The notes under the pieces: model-generated
What the model saw: the letters and a program-made list of their open reading frames with translations, nothing else
The model's database searches: none
What the model was told of the DNA's origin: nothing
NCBI GenBank assembly: GCA_041687335.1
Contig: JAWLCE010000023.1
Coordinates: 1 to 64,000, forward strand
Source of the DNA: JAJFUE01 sp041687335
Lineage (GTDB): Bacteria > Sumerlaeota > Sumerlaeia > MVZB01
Direction of reading: 5' to 3'
DNA: 64,000 nt
Made by a program: the position numbers and the translations under genes
Shown here: piece by piece, positions 1 to 8,696 of the stretch
Position numbering within the stretch: the first letter of the stretch is position 1
How the letters are laid out: every line of letters begins with the position of its first letter

Positions 1-30
1 TCTGGAGGCCCTGTTCGAAATAAAGGGTAG

Positions 31-49
31 TTCGGCTCTTCAAGCCGAC
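31..49. repeat. Palindromic intergenic repeat, family C, copy 1
   Basis: An inverted repeat reading TTCGGCTCTTCAAGCCGAC, with 7-8 bp arms around a TTC-type loop. A near-identical copy lies at 62530-62548, and the bases before it also match (AGGGTAG versus GGGGTAG). Two copies 62 kb apart in intergenic DNA suggest a dispersed REP-like element. Function unknown; it could fold as a small hairpin in RNA from either strand. Confidence 0.6.
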
Positions 50-77
50 TCTGGAGCCCCTGGCAACTGGCACCGAC

Positions 78-186
78 ATTCCACCCTGAAAGGGTGGACA
101 CAGTTCAAAAAGCCCAGGGTGAGCGAAGCGTAACCCTGGGGTCTGCCGCCCAAATTCTCAGAGCCCTGAAAGGGCGACACAGTGGC
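78..186. repeat. Triple-hairpin intergenic repeat, family B, copy 1
   Basis: A composite element of three short inverted repeats in fixed order: CCACCCTGAAAGGGTGG, then CCCAGGGT paired with ACCCTGGG around a GCGAAGC-like loop, then GCCCTGAAAGGGC. The order and spacing recur at 43672-43784 and 58545-58648, and more loosely at 39844-39970. Just downstream GGGCGACA pairs with TGTCGCCC, and the sequence ends with GCCCTTTTTAAGGGC at 209-223, which may help end the minus-strand pgi transcript. No coding potential is apparent. Confidence 0.75.
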
Positions 187-280
187 AGCCACAGGGGCGG
201 ACAATGTCGCCCTTTTTAAGGGCTTGGATGAACATCATCAACACTGCCTCGCTGAACACATACTCCAAGCTCATTCAAAG

Positions 281-1873
281 TCAGATCAGTTTGGCATACC
301 TGATCTCGCTCGGTCGGCCCGCGCCTTCGCGACGGGCGCGGCCATTGGCGGCGAGCCGTTCCAGTAGTTTAAATACCAGCTCCGCGTCACGCGGTCGGCC
401 CAGGGCCTCGGCCCACTCCTCGGCCGTCCGCGCGCCCTCGTTGCGGCTCAGCGCGTTCGCCAGCTCCAGTTGCAGGTCAAGCACCTGCCGGGCCGCCTTT
501 TTGCCCGCCTCGACGCCCGGCTGATGATAAGCGTTGATCTTTACCATGGCCGCATATAGGCCAACGGCTCGTTCGAAGAGCGCCACCAGCGCCCCCAGCC
601 CGCGCGCATCCAGCCGCGATAGCGTGATCGTGATCGACTCGCGATCCTTCTCCGCCAGCGCCGTTCGTGTGCCCAGCAGGAAGCCCTCAAGGTAATCCCC
701 CGCGCTCACCCCCGGCTCAACCTCCAGCCGCGGCGGCACCGATCCGGCATCGTCGGCCAGCACCTCAATGAAGGTCACAAAGAAATTGTTGAGGCCGTCG
801 CGCAGTTGCTGCACATAGGCGTGCTGGTCCGTCGATCCCTTGTTGCCATAGACGGCCAACCCCTGATTGACCACCTCCCCCTCCAGGTCGCGCTCCTTGC
901 CCAGCGACTCCATCACGAGCTGCTGCAGGTACTTGCTGAACAAGACAAGCCGGTCCTTGTAGGGCAGCACGACCATGTCGCGCGAGCCGCGCCCGCCGCC
1001 GGCCCAGTGCCACATCAGCGCCAGCATCGCTGCCGGGTTTGAAAATGGCTCGCGCCCCCGCGTCAGTTCATCCATCCGCCGGGCCCCGGCCAGCAACGCC
1101 GCCACATCGATCCCTTGCAGCGCCGCCGGCAGCAGCCCCACCGCCGACATCAGACTGGTGCGCCCGCCGATCCAGTCCCACATCGGGAAGCTGGTCAACC
1201 AGCGCTGCTCGGTCGCATGCTTGTCGAGCTTGCTCCCTTCGCTGGTGACTGCGACGGCATGCGCGCCAAAATCCAGCCCCGCCTCGCGCCAGGCCGCCTC
1301 GGCGGCCAACATGCCGTTGCGCGTTTCGGCCGTGCCGCCCGACTTGCTGATCACCAGCACCAGCGTCCGGTCGAGCCGCCCCGCCAGCCCCCCCAGCACG
1401 CGTGCCATGCCGTCGGGATCGGTGTTGTCCAGGAAGGACGGGCGCAGCCGGTCGGCCGATGAACCCAGCGCATCGGCCAGCAACTGCGGCCCCAGCGCCG
1501 AACCGCCGATCCCGATCAGCAGGAAATCAGTGAACGTCTCGCCACGGCCGCCGCGCAGCCGGCCCTCATGAATGCGCGTGGCAAAGTCCTGGATGTTGTC
1601 CAGTGCCTCGCGAATCGCCTCGCTGATCTGCGGCGAGGGTGCCAGCTCCGGCGCCCGCAGCCAGTAATGGCCCACCATCCGCCGCTCGTCCGGATTGGCG
1701 ATCGAACCGCCCTCCAGCGCCTCCATCGCGTCGAGCGCCTCATAGTGCGCCGACTCCAATTCCTCGATGGATTCGGCATCAAACTTCATCCGGCTGACGT
1801 CAAGCGAGAACCCAAGCTCCTCGTCGTGCAGAAAGTATTGTTGAAACCGCCGCCATTGTTCCTTCGAGGACAT
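281..1873 (-). CDS. pgi: Glucose-6-phosphate isomerase
   Basis: Interconverts glucose 6-phosphate and fructose 6-phosphate in the cytoplasm (glycolysis/gluconeogenesis). The 530-residue protein has the SIS-fold phosphate-binding motif IGIGGSALGPQ, a GGRTSLMSAVG segment, the glutamine/glycine-rich stretch NQGLAVYGNKGSTDQHAYVQ, and near the C-terminus YHQPGVEAGKKA, which carries the lysine typical of Pgi enzymes. Length fits the family. An AAGGAG ribosome site sits 7 bases before the ATG. The gene lies 28 bp downstream of the sigma-54 response regulator gene on the same strand, so the two may be cotranscribed. Confidence 0.95.
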   Translation of the reverse strand: MSSKEQWRRFQQYFLHDEELGFSLDVSRMKFDAESIEELESAHYEALDAMEALEGGSIANPDERRMVGHYWLRAPELAPSPQISEAIREALDNIQDFATRIHEGRLRGGRGETFTDFLLIGIGGSALGPQLLADALGSSADRLRPSFLDNTDPDGMARVLGGLAGRLDRTLVLVISKSGGTAETRNGMLAAEAAWREAGLDFGAHAVAVTSEGSKLDKHATEQRWLTSFPMWDWIGGRTSLMSAVGLLPAALQGIDVAALLAGARRMDELTRGREPFSNPAAMLALMWHWAGGGRGSRDMVVLPYKDRLVLFSKYLQQLVMESLGKERDLEGEVVNQGLAVYGNKGSTDQHAYVQQLRDGLNNFFVTFIEVLADDAGSVPPRLEVEPGVSAGDYLEGFLLGTRTALAEKDRESITITLSRLDARGLGALVALFERAVGLYAAMVKINAYHQPGVEAGKKAARQVLDLQLELANALSRNEGARTAEEWAEALGRPRDAELVFKLLERLAANGRARREGAGRPSEIRYAKLI

Positions 1874-1901
1874 CGTCGACTCCTTGGCATAAAATAACGT
1901 G

Positions 1902-3341
1902 TCAGGCTTCCCGCTTCTTGACCAGGTCCTCGCTCAGACCCACCTTCTCCAGCTTTTCGTAAAGGTTGCGCCGGCTGATGCCCGACAGCTGGGCCGCCCG
2001 CGTGATATTGCCCCCCGCCTGGTCAATGATATTGAGCAGGTATTCTCGATCAAACTGGTCGCGCGCCTGACGATAATCGATCGGCCAACGCCGCCCCGTC
2101 TCGCTGCTGCGCGCGGCTCCGCCGGCCGGCTCCATTGCCTTATCCCGCACCAAATCCAGCGTCAGGTCCGCGGCATCGATCATCGTTCCTCGTGTCAGCA
2201 CCACCACCCGCTCGAGCACGTTTTCCAACTCCCGGATATTGCCCGGCCAGCTATAGGCCCTCAGGGCCTGAATGGCCGCCGGCGTCAGCTCAAGTCCCGG
2301 CCGCATCATCCGCCGCCCGATCCGATCCAGGAAATACCGCGCCAGCGGTTCGATGTCGTCGACCCGCTGGGCCAGTGGCGGGATCTCAATCCGCACCACG
2401 TTGAGCCGATAATAAAGGTCCTCACGAAACTGTCCCGACTCCATCTCGGCGGCCAAATCGCGGTTGGTCGCGGCGATGATCCGGATATCCACCGGAATCT
2501 GCTTGAGGCCACCCACTCGCTGAATCTCTCGCTCCTGCAGCATGCGCAGCAACTTGACCTGCATCTCCGCCGGCAGTTCGGCCACCTCGTCCAGAAACAA
2601 CGTCCCGCCGTGGGCCAGTTCGATCAATCCCATCTTGCTGCGCTCGGCACCCGTGAATGCCCCGCGTTCATGGCCGAACATCTCGCTCTCGATCAGGCTG
2701 GGCGGGATCGATGGACAGTTGATGGCCACGAATCGCCCGCGCGCGCGCCGGCTCTGCGTGTGGATCGCCCGCGCCACCAGCTCCTTGCCCACCCCGCTGC
2801 GGCCCGTAATCAGCACCGAGGAATCCGTCGGCGCCGCCCGCGTCACCATCTCCCGCACCCGCTCCAGACCCTCCGAGCGTCCGATGATCTCACGCGGCGT
2901 CAGCGTCTCGCTGATCTGTTCGCTCAGCCGCGCGTTCTCCTGCACCATCCGTCGATGCTCGATCGCCCGCAGAATCTGCGCCAGCAGGTTGCCCGGCTCA
3001 AAAGGTTTGGTGATGTAATTATAGGCTCCGGCCAGCATCGCCTCGACCGCACCCTCGACCGTGCCATAGGCCGTCAGCACCAGCACGGGCACGTCCGGAA
3101 AACCTTCACGCATCCGCGCCAGCACCTGCAGTCCCGTCATCTCGGGCATCCGCATGTCGGTCAGCAGCACGTCGGGCTGAAGTCGCCCCAGCGCCTCCAG
3201 CCCTTCCGCCGGATTGGTAAACGAGCGCGCCTCGAAGCCTTCGATCCCCAGCGTCTTGACCAGGATGCGGCCCATGTTGGGCTCGTCATCGAAGATCACC
3301 ACGCGCCCCTTGTTCGCGGCCGAGGATTGCACCATCATCAT
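1902..3341 (-). CDS. NtrC-family sigma-54-dependent response regulator
   Basis: Transcription activator of sigma-54 promoters controlled by a histidine kinase. Three domains are complete: a receiver (about 12-125) with acidic pair DD, phosphoacceptor D62 in LLTDMRMP and K112; an AAA+ domain (about 155-385) with Walker A TGRSGVGKE and the sigma-54 contact loop GAFTGA; and a Fis-type helix-turn-helix at the C-terminus (NITRAAQLSGISRRNLYEKL). The start is one of three consecutive ATGs; an AAAGAGG site placed 0-6 bases upstream favours the third (3335). No partner kinase is adjacent; the kinase-like gene at 6831 is on the other strand. Confidence 0.95.
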   Translation of the reverse strand: MMMVQSSAANKGRVVIFDDEPNMGRILVKTLGIEGFEARSFTNPAEGLEALGRLQPDVLLTDMRMPEMTGLQVLARMREGFPDVPVLVLTAYGTVEGAVEAMLAGAYNYITKPFEPGNLLAQILRAIEHRRMVQENARLSEQISETLTPREIIGRSEGLERVREMVTRAAPTDSSVLITGRSGVGKELVARAIHTQSRRARGRFVAINCPSIPPSLIESEMFGHERGAFTGAERSKMGLIELAHGGTLFLDEVAELPAEMQVKLLRMLQEREIQRVGGLKQIPVDIRIIAATNRDLAAEMESGQFREDLYYRLNVVRIEIPPLAQRVDDIEPLARYFLDRIGRRMMRPGLELTPAAIQALRAYSWPGNIRELENVLERVVVLTRGTMIDAADLTLDLVRDKAMEPAGGAARSSETGRRWPIDYRQARDQFDREYLLNIIDQAGGNITRAAQLSGISRRNLYEKLEKVGLSEDLVKKREA

Positions 3342-3445
3342 CCTCTTTCCCGCCGCGTCCCGGCGGCGGCGATGCTGATCAGGTGATTACTGTATCGCGC
3401 CCACGTCGCATTGGCAAGATTCCCGCCGTGCGGGCATCCCGCCAT

Positions 3446-3931
3446 TCAGGAGCCGCTCCGCCGCCGCAACTTCCAGGTTGCCCCGCAGCTCTTGCATAGC
3501 ATCCGCCGGCGGAATAACGGCAGCGCGAACGGGACAAACGCCACCATCATCCCCAGCAGCGCCATCCCCAGCTGCGACCAGAGCGCCAGACGCCGATCAA
3601 ATCGCTGCTCATAAATCTCGGCCCCGCCGCAGTGGGGGCAATCGACCGCCTCGCCAGCCGTCGATCCCGGCGCGCCATGTTCCCGGTGCAACTCGTCGGC
3701 CAACTGCCCCAGCACGGCCAGCGCCGACGCGCGATCCGAAGCCCGCACCTGCAGCCGCATCCCACCGATCGCATTGGCGTAGAGCCAGTTGGCGTGCACC
3801 ATATTCTCATCGGCAAGGAAACAATCAATGCCCTCCGACTCCAGCCGCGAGCGCGCCAGGTGTGCCTCGGCCAGATAATTGAACTGGGCGATGGTCACGA
3901 GGGCATCTCCATCCTCATCCCGCCGGCTCAT
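3446..3931 (-). CDS. DUF2007 domain protein with zinc ribbon and membrane segment
   Basis: A 161-residue protein. Residues about 10-75 match the DUF2007 pattern (putative signal-transducing domain), including EAHLARSRLESEGIDCFLAD. Then come CPHCGG (about residue 98), one or two hydrophobic segments (about 118-140), and a second cysteine pair CKSCG that could complete a zinc ribbon on the other side of the hydrophobic stretch. The ATG overlaps the stop of the GNAT gene by four bases (ATGA), indicating translational coupling; a longer in-frame reading exists upstream but lies inside the GNAT gene. The precise role is unknown. Confidence 0.8.
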   Translation of the reverse strand: MSRRDEDGDALVTIAQFNYLAEAHLARSRLESEGIDCFLADENMVHANWLYANAIGGMRLQVRASDRASALAVLGQLADELHREHGAPGSTAGEAVDCPHCGGAEIYEQRFDRRLALWSQLGMALLGMMVAFVPFALPLFRRRMLCKSCGATWKLRRRSGS

Positions 3932-4449
3932 GATGGCCCGCCCTTCGGCCGCCGCAAGAGGCCGCGGTAGATGCCCGGGTCCGAGCCCTCGATCGCCACG
4001 GCCCCGACACTGGCGGTATAAAACTCGGCCGGCCCCACGCCGCCGATGATCGCGTAGCCATACCCCTGCTCGGCCATCGCTCGCAGGCAGCGCCACAATA
4101 GCACCTTGCCCACGCCGCGCCCGCGCGCCGACTCAGCCACCCCGGTGGGACCGAAAAAATTGCGGCATGCGGCATCATGGCAGGCAAAGCCGATGATCTC
4201 GCCATTCTCGATCGCCAGGTAGCAGGCCGCCGGCTCACGCGCAAACGCCACCTCGGTCTCACTGGCCCACCCCTCGCTGAAGTGCCGCCGCACCCACTCC
4301 ACCACCAGATGCTTCTCAGGCGCGAGCGCGCGACGCACGCTGACCCCCACACGTTCCAGATGCTGCTGGTGTGCGCCATAATCGGGCAGGTCGTAAAGAC
4401 GGACGAGCATGTCGTGCATGATTTCGGGCTCCTCGCGCTTCATCTGCAT
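3928..4449 (-). CDS. GNAT-family N-acetyltransferase
   Basis: A 173-residue protein with the acetyl-CoA-binding motif A of GNAT enzymes, VAESARGRGVGKVLLWRCL, around residue 105-125, preceded by the usual strand IGFACHDA. The acceptor substrate cannot be read from sequence. The start ATG abuts the stop of the upstream Mut7-C gene with no gap; a second possible ATG (MHDMLVRL) lies 10 codons in. It sits in a four-gene minus-strand cluster with Rrf2, Mut7-C and DUF2007 genes. Confidence 0.8.
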   Translation of the reverse strand: MQMKREEPEIMHDMLVRLYDLPDYGAHQQHLERVGVSVRRALAPEKHLVVEWVRRHFSEGWASETEVAFAREPAACYLAIENGEIIGFACHDAACRNFFGPTGVAESARGRGVGKVLLWRCLRAMAEQGYGYAIIGGVGPAEFYTASVGAVAIEGSDPGIYRGLLRRPKGGPS

Positions 4450-5001
4450 TCAGTCGGATTGGGTCAGGTCCTGATTGCGGGCGACAATGCGATTGTAATG
4501 CGTCCCCGGCCAGTAAAGCCGTCCGCAGTCCGGGCAGCGCCGGATGCGCTCATACAGCCCGCGCACCCGCTCGGGCAACTGCGCCGCAACGTCGGCGGCA
4601 GCCAATTCCTCCAGCAGGGCATTGTCGCGCGAGCAACGCGTCAGAGCCAGCCGGTCCAGGTCAATCGGGAAGCGGCGATAAACCTGCCGCGCCTGTTCAT
4701 CAACACCCTCGCCGGTCAGGCCAAAGGCCACGCCGCCGCCAATCAAATCATCCTCGTGGGAAGCCGGGCCAATATCGGCGGACTTGCCGGGCATCTCTCG
4801 CCGGGAGGCCACCACCGCCAGCCGCCCCTGCTCGCGCGCGCGCTTCATCATCGCCGTCAGCCCCTCGCCCGGCCGCGCCAGCTCCACGTCGTAGCCCATC
4901 AGCCGAAGGCGGCGCGCCAGCCCCGCCAGCATCCCCTCGAGCAGCAGCTGTGGCGGTTCAGATTTCAAAGTTGGGTATGAAACGGGCGCGCAGATTATCA
5001 T
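4450..5001 (-). CDS. Mut7-C RNase-like domain protein
   Basis: A 183-residue protein matching the Mut7-C family: an N-terminal PIN-like half (MLAGLARRLRLMGYDVEL, about 24-41) and a C-terminal zinc-ribbon half with CPDCGRLYWPGTHYNRI (about 155-171). In family members the N-terminal half usually starts with an aspartate before the MLG motif and has an ILTRD-like acidic strand; here these positions read LLEGML and VVASRR, so the acidic centre looks incomplete. Only one CxxC is present (CPDC). The start overlaps the end of the Rrf2 gene by 44 bp; a shorter start is possible. Confidence 0.75.
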   Translation of the reverse strand: MIICAPVSYPTLKSEPPQLLLEGMLAGLARRLRLMGYDVELARPGEGLTAMMKRAREQGRLAVVASRREMPGKSADIGPASHEDDLIGGGVAFGLTGEGVDEQARQVYRRFPIDLDRLALTRCSRDNALLEELAAADVAAQLPERVRGLYERIRRCPDCGRLYWPGTHYNRIVARNQDLTQSD

Positions 5002-5413
5002 CGCGAACGATCAGCTCGCTGATGGTCACCGCGTCAAAGACCTCGAAAACCGAGTGCTCGGCCTGCCGCCAGACCGTCATGAAGACGTCGGGCTCCGCTG
5101 CGTCCGGCTGCTGGTTCGGACGGCCGACGCCGGCTTCGGACTGGGGGTTGATCGGGGAGCCATCCACGAATCGCACGATATCGCCCACGCTGATCTGGTC
5201 GGGCCGACGTGCCAGCCGATAGCCGCCTTCGGTGCCGCGCCGCGACTCCACGAAACCTCCCTGCTTGAGCTGCCCCAGGATCACCTCGAGGAAACGAAAA
5301 GGTATTGCCTGCTCTTCGGCGATTTGGGCAATCTTAACCGGCCGCTCCGAACCGCGACGGGCCAGAGCGAAGATCGCTCGCAGGGCATACTGGCATTTCT
5401 GAGTCACGAGCAT
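4958..5413 (-). CDS. Rrf2-family transcriptional regulator
   Basis: A 151-residue winged-helix regulator: YALRAIFALARRG, IAQIAEEQAIPFRFLEVILG and the wing GGFVESRRGTEGGYRLAR are typical Rrf2 signatures. The three-cysteine cluster that binds Fe-S in IscR/NsrR is absent (only Cys7 is present), so it is more like the CymR-type, metal-free branch. The chosen ATG (MLVTQKCQYAL) matches the usual family start; an upstream extension to 5470 has no family resemblance. It is first gene of the minus-strand cluster that runs through Mut7-C, GNAT and DUF2007 genes. Confidence 0.9.
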   Translation of the reverse strand: MLVTQKCQYALRAIFALARRGSERPVKIAQIAEEQAIPFRFLEVILGQLKQGGFVESRRGTEGGYRLARRPDQISVGDIVRFVDGSPINPQSEAGVGRPNQQPDAAEPDVFMTVWRQAEHSVFEVFDAVTISELIVRDDNLRARFIPNFEI

Positions 5414-5462
5414 GGCATCATTTCCGTCCCAGGCGCATTCAATCCCGGCGCACAAACTCCAC

Positions 5463-5489
5463 ATTGTCACCGGCTCGCATGATTGTCAA
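5463..5489 (-). promoter_or_regulatory. Possible promoter of the Rrf2 gene
   Basis: On the minus strand a perfect TTGACA box (5484-5489) is followed after only 15 bases by GACAAT (5463-5468). The heptamer TGACAAT occurs twice, 19 bp apart, within this stretch, which could also be an operator for the autoregulated Rrf2 protein. The spacing is short for a standard promoter, so this is tentative. Confidence 0.25.
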
Positions 5490-5698
5490 CCAGCCGCGCG
5501 GCTCGCGTCACGCCCTCAGGCGCATCTTCCCCTCGCCCGCGGCTTCGATGGCCCGACCTCCCTCTTTGGGGTCCGCCGCGGATTCAAGATCCGCACCCTT
5601 CCCTCAGCTCAGCCTGAAACAACTTGCGCCTCCACTTGAAGGGCCCGTAAACTGAGCTTATTGGGATTCGTCCCACATTCATTGTTCACGAGTCACAT

Positions 5699-6706
5699 AT
5701 GGTTGTCCCGCCGCAAAATCCTCCCGATACCGATTTGACCATCGCCCGAATCGGCCGGTTCCTTGAGCCCGAGCTGGCGGGTGTCGAACGCCTGCTTGGC
5801 GAAATCATCGACTCCGATTCACGCCTGGTCCGCGAAGTGGGTGACTACCTGAACCTGACCGGTGGCAAAAAACTGCGCCCGATGCTCACCCTGCTGGTGG
5901 CGCGCGCCTTTGGCGCCCCTGAACGCAACCCTCCGCCCATTGAAATCGCTGCCGCGCTCGAGGCGGTCCACGTCGCCACCCTCCTCCATGATGACGTCAT
6001 CGATGAGGGCCAGTTGCGGCGCGGCCAACGCTCGGTCAATGCCAGTTGGAGCAACGACGTGGCCATCCTGATGGCCGATTACCTTTTTTCTGCCGCTTTC
6101 GAGCTGGCCACGCGTCATCTCGAGTCTGAACCGCTGCGCATGATCTGCCAGGCCACCCGCCGCATGTGCGAGGGCGAGTTGTTTCAAATCGAGCGCCGCG
6201 ACCAGTGGCTCACCCCCAACGATTATCTCTACATCATCACCTGCAAGACCGCCTGCCTCTTCTCAGCCTGCACGGCCTTGGGGGGCAGCCATGCCCGGCT
6301 CGATTCCGACGCGCTGGCGCGCCTGACGGCCTTCGGCATCGATTTTGGTCTGGCATTTCAAATCACCGACGACGCGCTGGATTATACGGCGCATGATAGC
6401 GAGCTGGGAAAGCCCGCCGGACTGGACCTCGCTTCGGGTAAGCAGACGCTCCCCCTGATCCTGGCCATGGGCGACGCCACGGCCGAGGATCGCGCCCGCA
6501 TTCAGGCCATTCTGGGCAACGGCCGCGATCGCACCGAAATTCATGCCATTCTCCAGCGCTATGACGCGATCGATCGCTCCATCCAGACCGCCCGCGATTA
6601 CGCCCAGCAGTCGATCGCGCACCTCAGCGGCTTGCCCGTGCACGATGAGACAGCCCTGAGCCACCTGAAATCGCTCGCCGACTACGTTATCGCCCGCCGA
6701 TATTGA
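5699..6706 (+). CDS. Polyprenyl diphosphate synthase
   Basis: A 335-residue all-trans prenyl transferase that extends allylic diphosphates with isopentenyl diphosphate. Both aspartate-rich motifs are present: LLHDDVIDEGQLRRG (about residue 97-111) and ITDDALDYT (about 222-230), plus GGKKLRP near residue 55, the substrate arginine/lysine region. Length and the small residues before the first motif fit the medium/long-chain (hepta-/octaprenyl) class used for quinone side chains, which agrees with the menaquinone gene mqnD in the window; product length is inferred. The gene is divergent from the Rrf2 gene. Confidence 0.93.
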   Translation: MVVPPQNPPDTDLTIARIGRFLEPELAGVERLLGEIIDSDSRLVREVGDYLNLTGGKKLRPMLTLLVARAFGAPERNPPPIEIAAALEAVHVATLLHDDVIDEGQLRRGQRSVNASWSNDVAILMADYLFSAAFELATRHLESEPLRMICQATRRMCEGELFQIERRDQWLTPNDYLYIITCKTACLFSACTALGGSHARLDSDALARLTAFGIDFGLAFQITDDALDYTAHDSELGKPAGLDLASGKQTLPLILAMGDATAEDRARIQAILGNGRDRTEIHAILQRYDAIDRSIQTARDYAQQSIAHLSGLPVHDETALSHLKSLADYVIARRY

Positions 6707-6830
6707 CCTTTGATCGTTTATTACCTCATAAATTTAAGTTCATAGCCATAATTGCCGATCACAATGTTAGTTTTGCGAGTCCCCGCCTGTCGCGGGGGTG
6801 GTCGCCCATGCCGCTGAGAAGTAGTTCATC

Positions 6831-8438
6831 ATGATTACACGCCACCCCGCCTCACAAACCATCATTGTCCACAGCAACGGCTTCATGGATGGCATGCAGG
6901 TGGACCAATACCGCGAAAAGCTGCGCCTGTTGATCGACGAAGGCTGTCGCACGCTGATCTTCGATCTTGAAAAAACCCCCTTCATCAGCTCGAGCGGCTT
7001 GGGCCTGCTCGTGGAATGCTACAACAAGATGAACCGGCTGCAGGGCATGTTTCGCATGGTCAACGTGGGCAGTGGCGTCCTTGCCCTGATCAAGCAGGCG
7101 CGGCTGGATCAGTTGCTGCTGGATGGGGCGGAATTTCAACCACCGGAGCCGGCCACGGCACTGCCCTACGATCCGTTGCACCTCATGATGAACGAAGAAA
7201 TTCAGGTCATGAGCCGGCTGGGCCGCGCGCTCGAGGATGCCTTGCGCGAGCGCAATCCCGGCTCGATCCGTCACTGCTTGCTCGACAGCCCCGCCCAGAC
7301 CCTCGAGGCGCGCTGCGGGGCCCTCTTTTTGTATGATGCCCGCACCAACACGCTGCAACCGGACCACTGGCACGACCGAAACGGGCAGGCCCCTCCCGCC
7401 GCCTTTCATGCCCGACCGGTCAAGCTGGATCGTCTCGAATGGAGGGTGCTGCAGGACGATGCCCCATCCTGGGGCGTCGTGAATGCCCATTCCGCAGAAG
7501 ATTCCCTGGCGGCTTCATTGGGCTTGGATTACTACCTGGCCGCGCCCATTCGAGGCCGTGACCGGGTCCACGGCTTCATCATCCTTGAACCCGCCCCCGA
7601 CAAACGCCCCCTCGCCAACCTGCTCGGGCCGCTGGTGGGCAGCTTTCTGCGCCTGGGCACCCTCATCCTCGAGCTGGCGACAAGCGTGCCCTCCCCCCCC
7701 GAAAGCGAACCATCCCATATCTTGCTGGCCGAACTGGCCCGACTGACGCTCATGGGCGCCCTGACCTCGGGGCTGGGCCACCAGTTCAACAACAAACTTT
7801 CACCGATGGCGGGTTATGCCCAGATTCTGCGCGAGCGCAATGGCCTGCCCGAAAGCACGACCCGCTGCCTGGATCGAATGGCTCAATCAACCATCGAGAT
7901 GCAACATTCGGTCGAAAGACTGCGCCAGGTCCGGCGCCAGCGCCGCCACAATGGTGAACAGATCGGCCTGCATCATGTCATCAATCTCGCGGTTCAATCG
8001 CTGCGACCCCATCTGGATATCGAGAAGGTGAACCTGACACTGGAGCTTCCCGAACTTCCTCCCGTGAAGGGCCATCCTGAACAACTGCTCGAAACCCTGT
8101 TGGTGGTGCTCCATTGTGCGGCAACCGGCGGCGCCACCCTCTTGGAGGATCGCTGGGTGCAAATTGACGCCTGCGTTCAGGAGGCGAATGTCCGGCTCGT
8201 CATCGAGGATAACGGCGCTCCACCCGATCATTTCCTCACCCCGCAGGACAGCGACCCGCTCGCCAACGACATGGGCCTCAGTCGCGGCGCCATCTTCAGC
8301 TACATGATTGCTCAGACACACATCAGTCGGATGCGTGGGCGGATCGATATCCAAGCTCGCGGCGACGGCGGCAAGCGGGTGGTCATCGAGCTGCCTCTGC
8401 ACGCCCAGGCACCCGCCAGCCTCGGCGACACCCAATGA
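6831..8438 (+). CDS. STAS / GAF-like / histidine kinase-like fusion protein
   Basis: A 535-residue cytosolic signalling protein. Residues 1-105 form a STAS (anti-anti-sigma) domain ending in FISSSGLGLLVE; the aspartate usual before the phospho-serine is a serine here (S53-S54-S55). Residues about 120-285 look like a GAF sensor. Residues about 300-365 form a dimerisation/H-box helix, GLGHQFNNKLSPMAGY, with H317. The C-terminal ATPase-like part keeps an IEDNGAPP acidic loop, but the N-box asparagines are missing (LLETLLVVLHCA), so ATP hydrolysis is doubtful. It has no membrane segment and no adjacent receiver gene. Confidence 0.8.
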   Translation: MITRHPASQTIIVHSNGFMDGMQVDQYREKLRLLIDEGCRTLIFDLEKTPFISSSGLGLLVECYNKMNRLQGMFRMVNVGSGVLALIKQARLDQLLLDGAEFQPPEPATALPYDPLHLMMNEEIQVMSRLGRALEDALRERNPGSIRHCLLDSPAQTLEARCGALFLYDARTNTLQPDHWHDRNGQAPPAAFHARPVKLDRLEWRVLQDDAPSWGVVNAHSAEDSLAASLGLDYYLAAPIRGRDRVHGFIILEPAPDKRPLANLLGPLVGSFLRLGTLILELATSVPSPPESEPSHILLAELARLTLMGALTSGLGHQFNNKLSPMAGYAQILRERNGLPESTTRCLDRMAQSTIEMQHSVERLRQVRRQRRHNGEQIGLHHVINLAVQSLRPHLDIEKVNLTLELPELPPVKGHPEQLLETLLVVLHCAATGGATLLEDRWVQIDACVQEANVRLVIEDNGAPPDHFLTPQDSDPLANDMGLSRGAIFSYMIAQTHISRMRGRIDIQARGDGGKRVVIELPLHAQAPASLGDTQ

Positions 8439-8504
8439 GATAAAGCGACGCCGCCCAAACTTTTCAGCCAGGCGGCGTTGAGCTCCCTCACTTCCAGACA
8501 CGCA

Positions 8505-8696
8505 TCAGCGGTAGTGACAAATCGAGACCCCATCAGCCGAGCTGGCGCGCCGGCTATGGAGCGTGACCAGGCGCACGCCGACGGGACTGCTGCGTTGGGT
8601 GCCCTCGGCTGGACGCTCGCCCCGCCGCGGCCTCGGCTCCGGCTCCGACTGGCGCGGTCCACCCAACAGGCGCAGGTAATGTTGCAATTTCTGCAC
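8505..8696 (-). CDS. Possible small basic protein (63 aa)
   Basis: A short reading frame starting at GTG with an AAGGAG ribosome site 8 bases upstream. The predicted product starts with a helix-like QKLQHYLRLLGG and then becomes arginine/proline/glutamate rich. I recognise no family. It is divergent from accB and convergent with the STAS-kinase gene. Only the ribosome site and the reading frame support it. Confidence 0.35.
   Translation of the reverse strand: MQKLQHYLRLLGGPRQSEPEPRPRRGERPAEGTQRSSPVGVRLVTLHSRRASSADGVSICHYR

Noticed and set aside
1899..3386. A 495-codon open frame on the plus strand over the response regulator
   Set aside because: Antisense to the NtrC-type gene; arginine/histidine/leucine-rich product with no domain.
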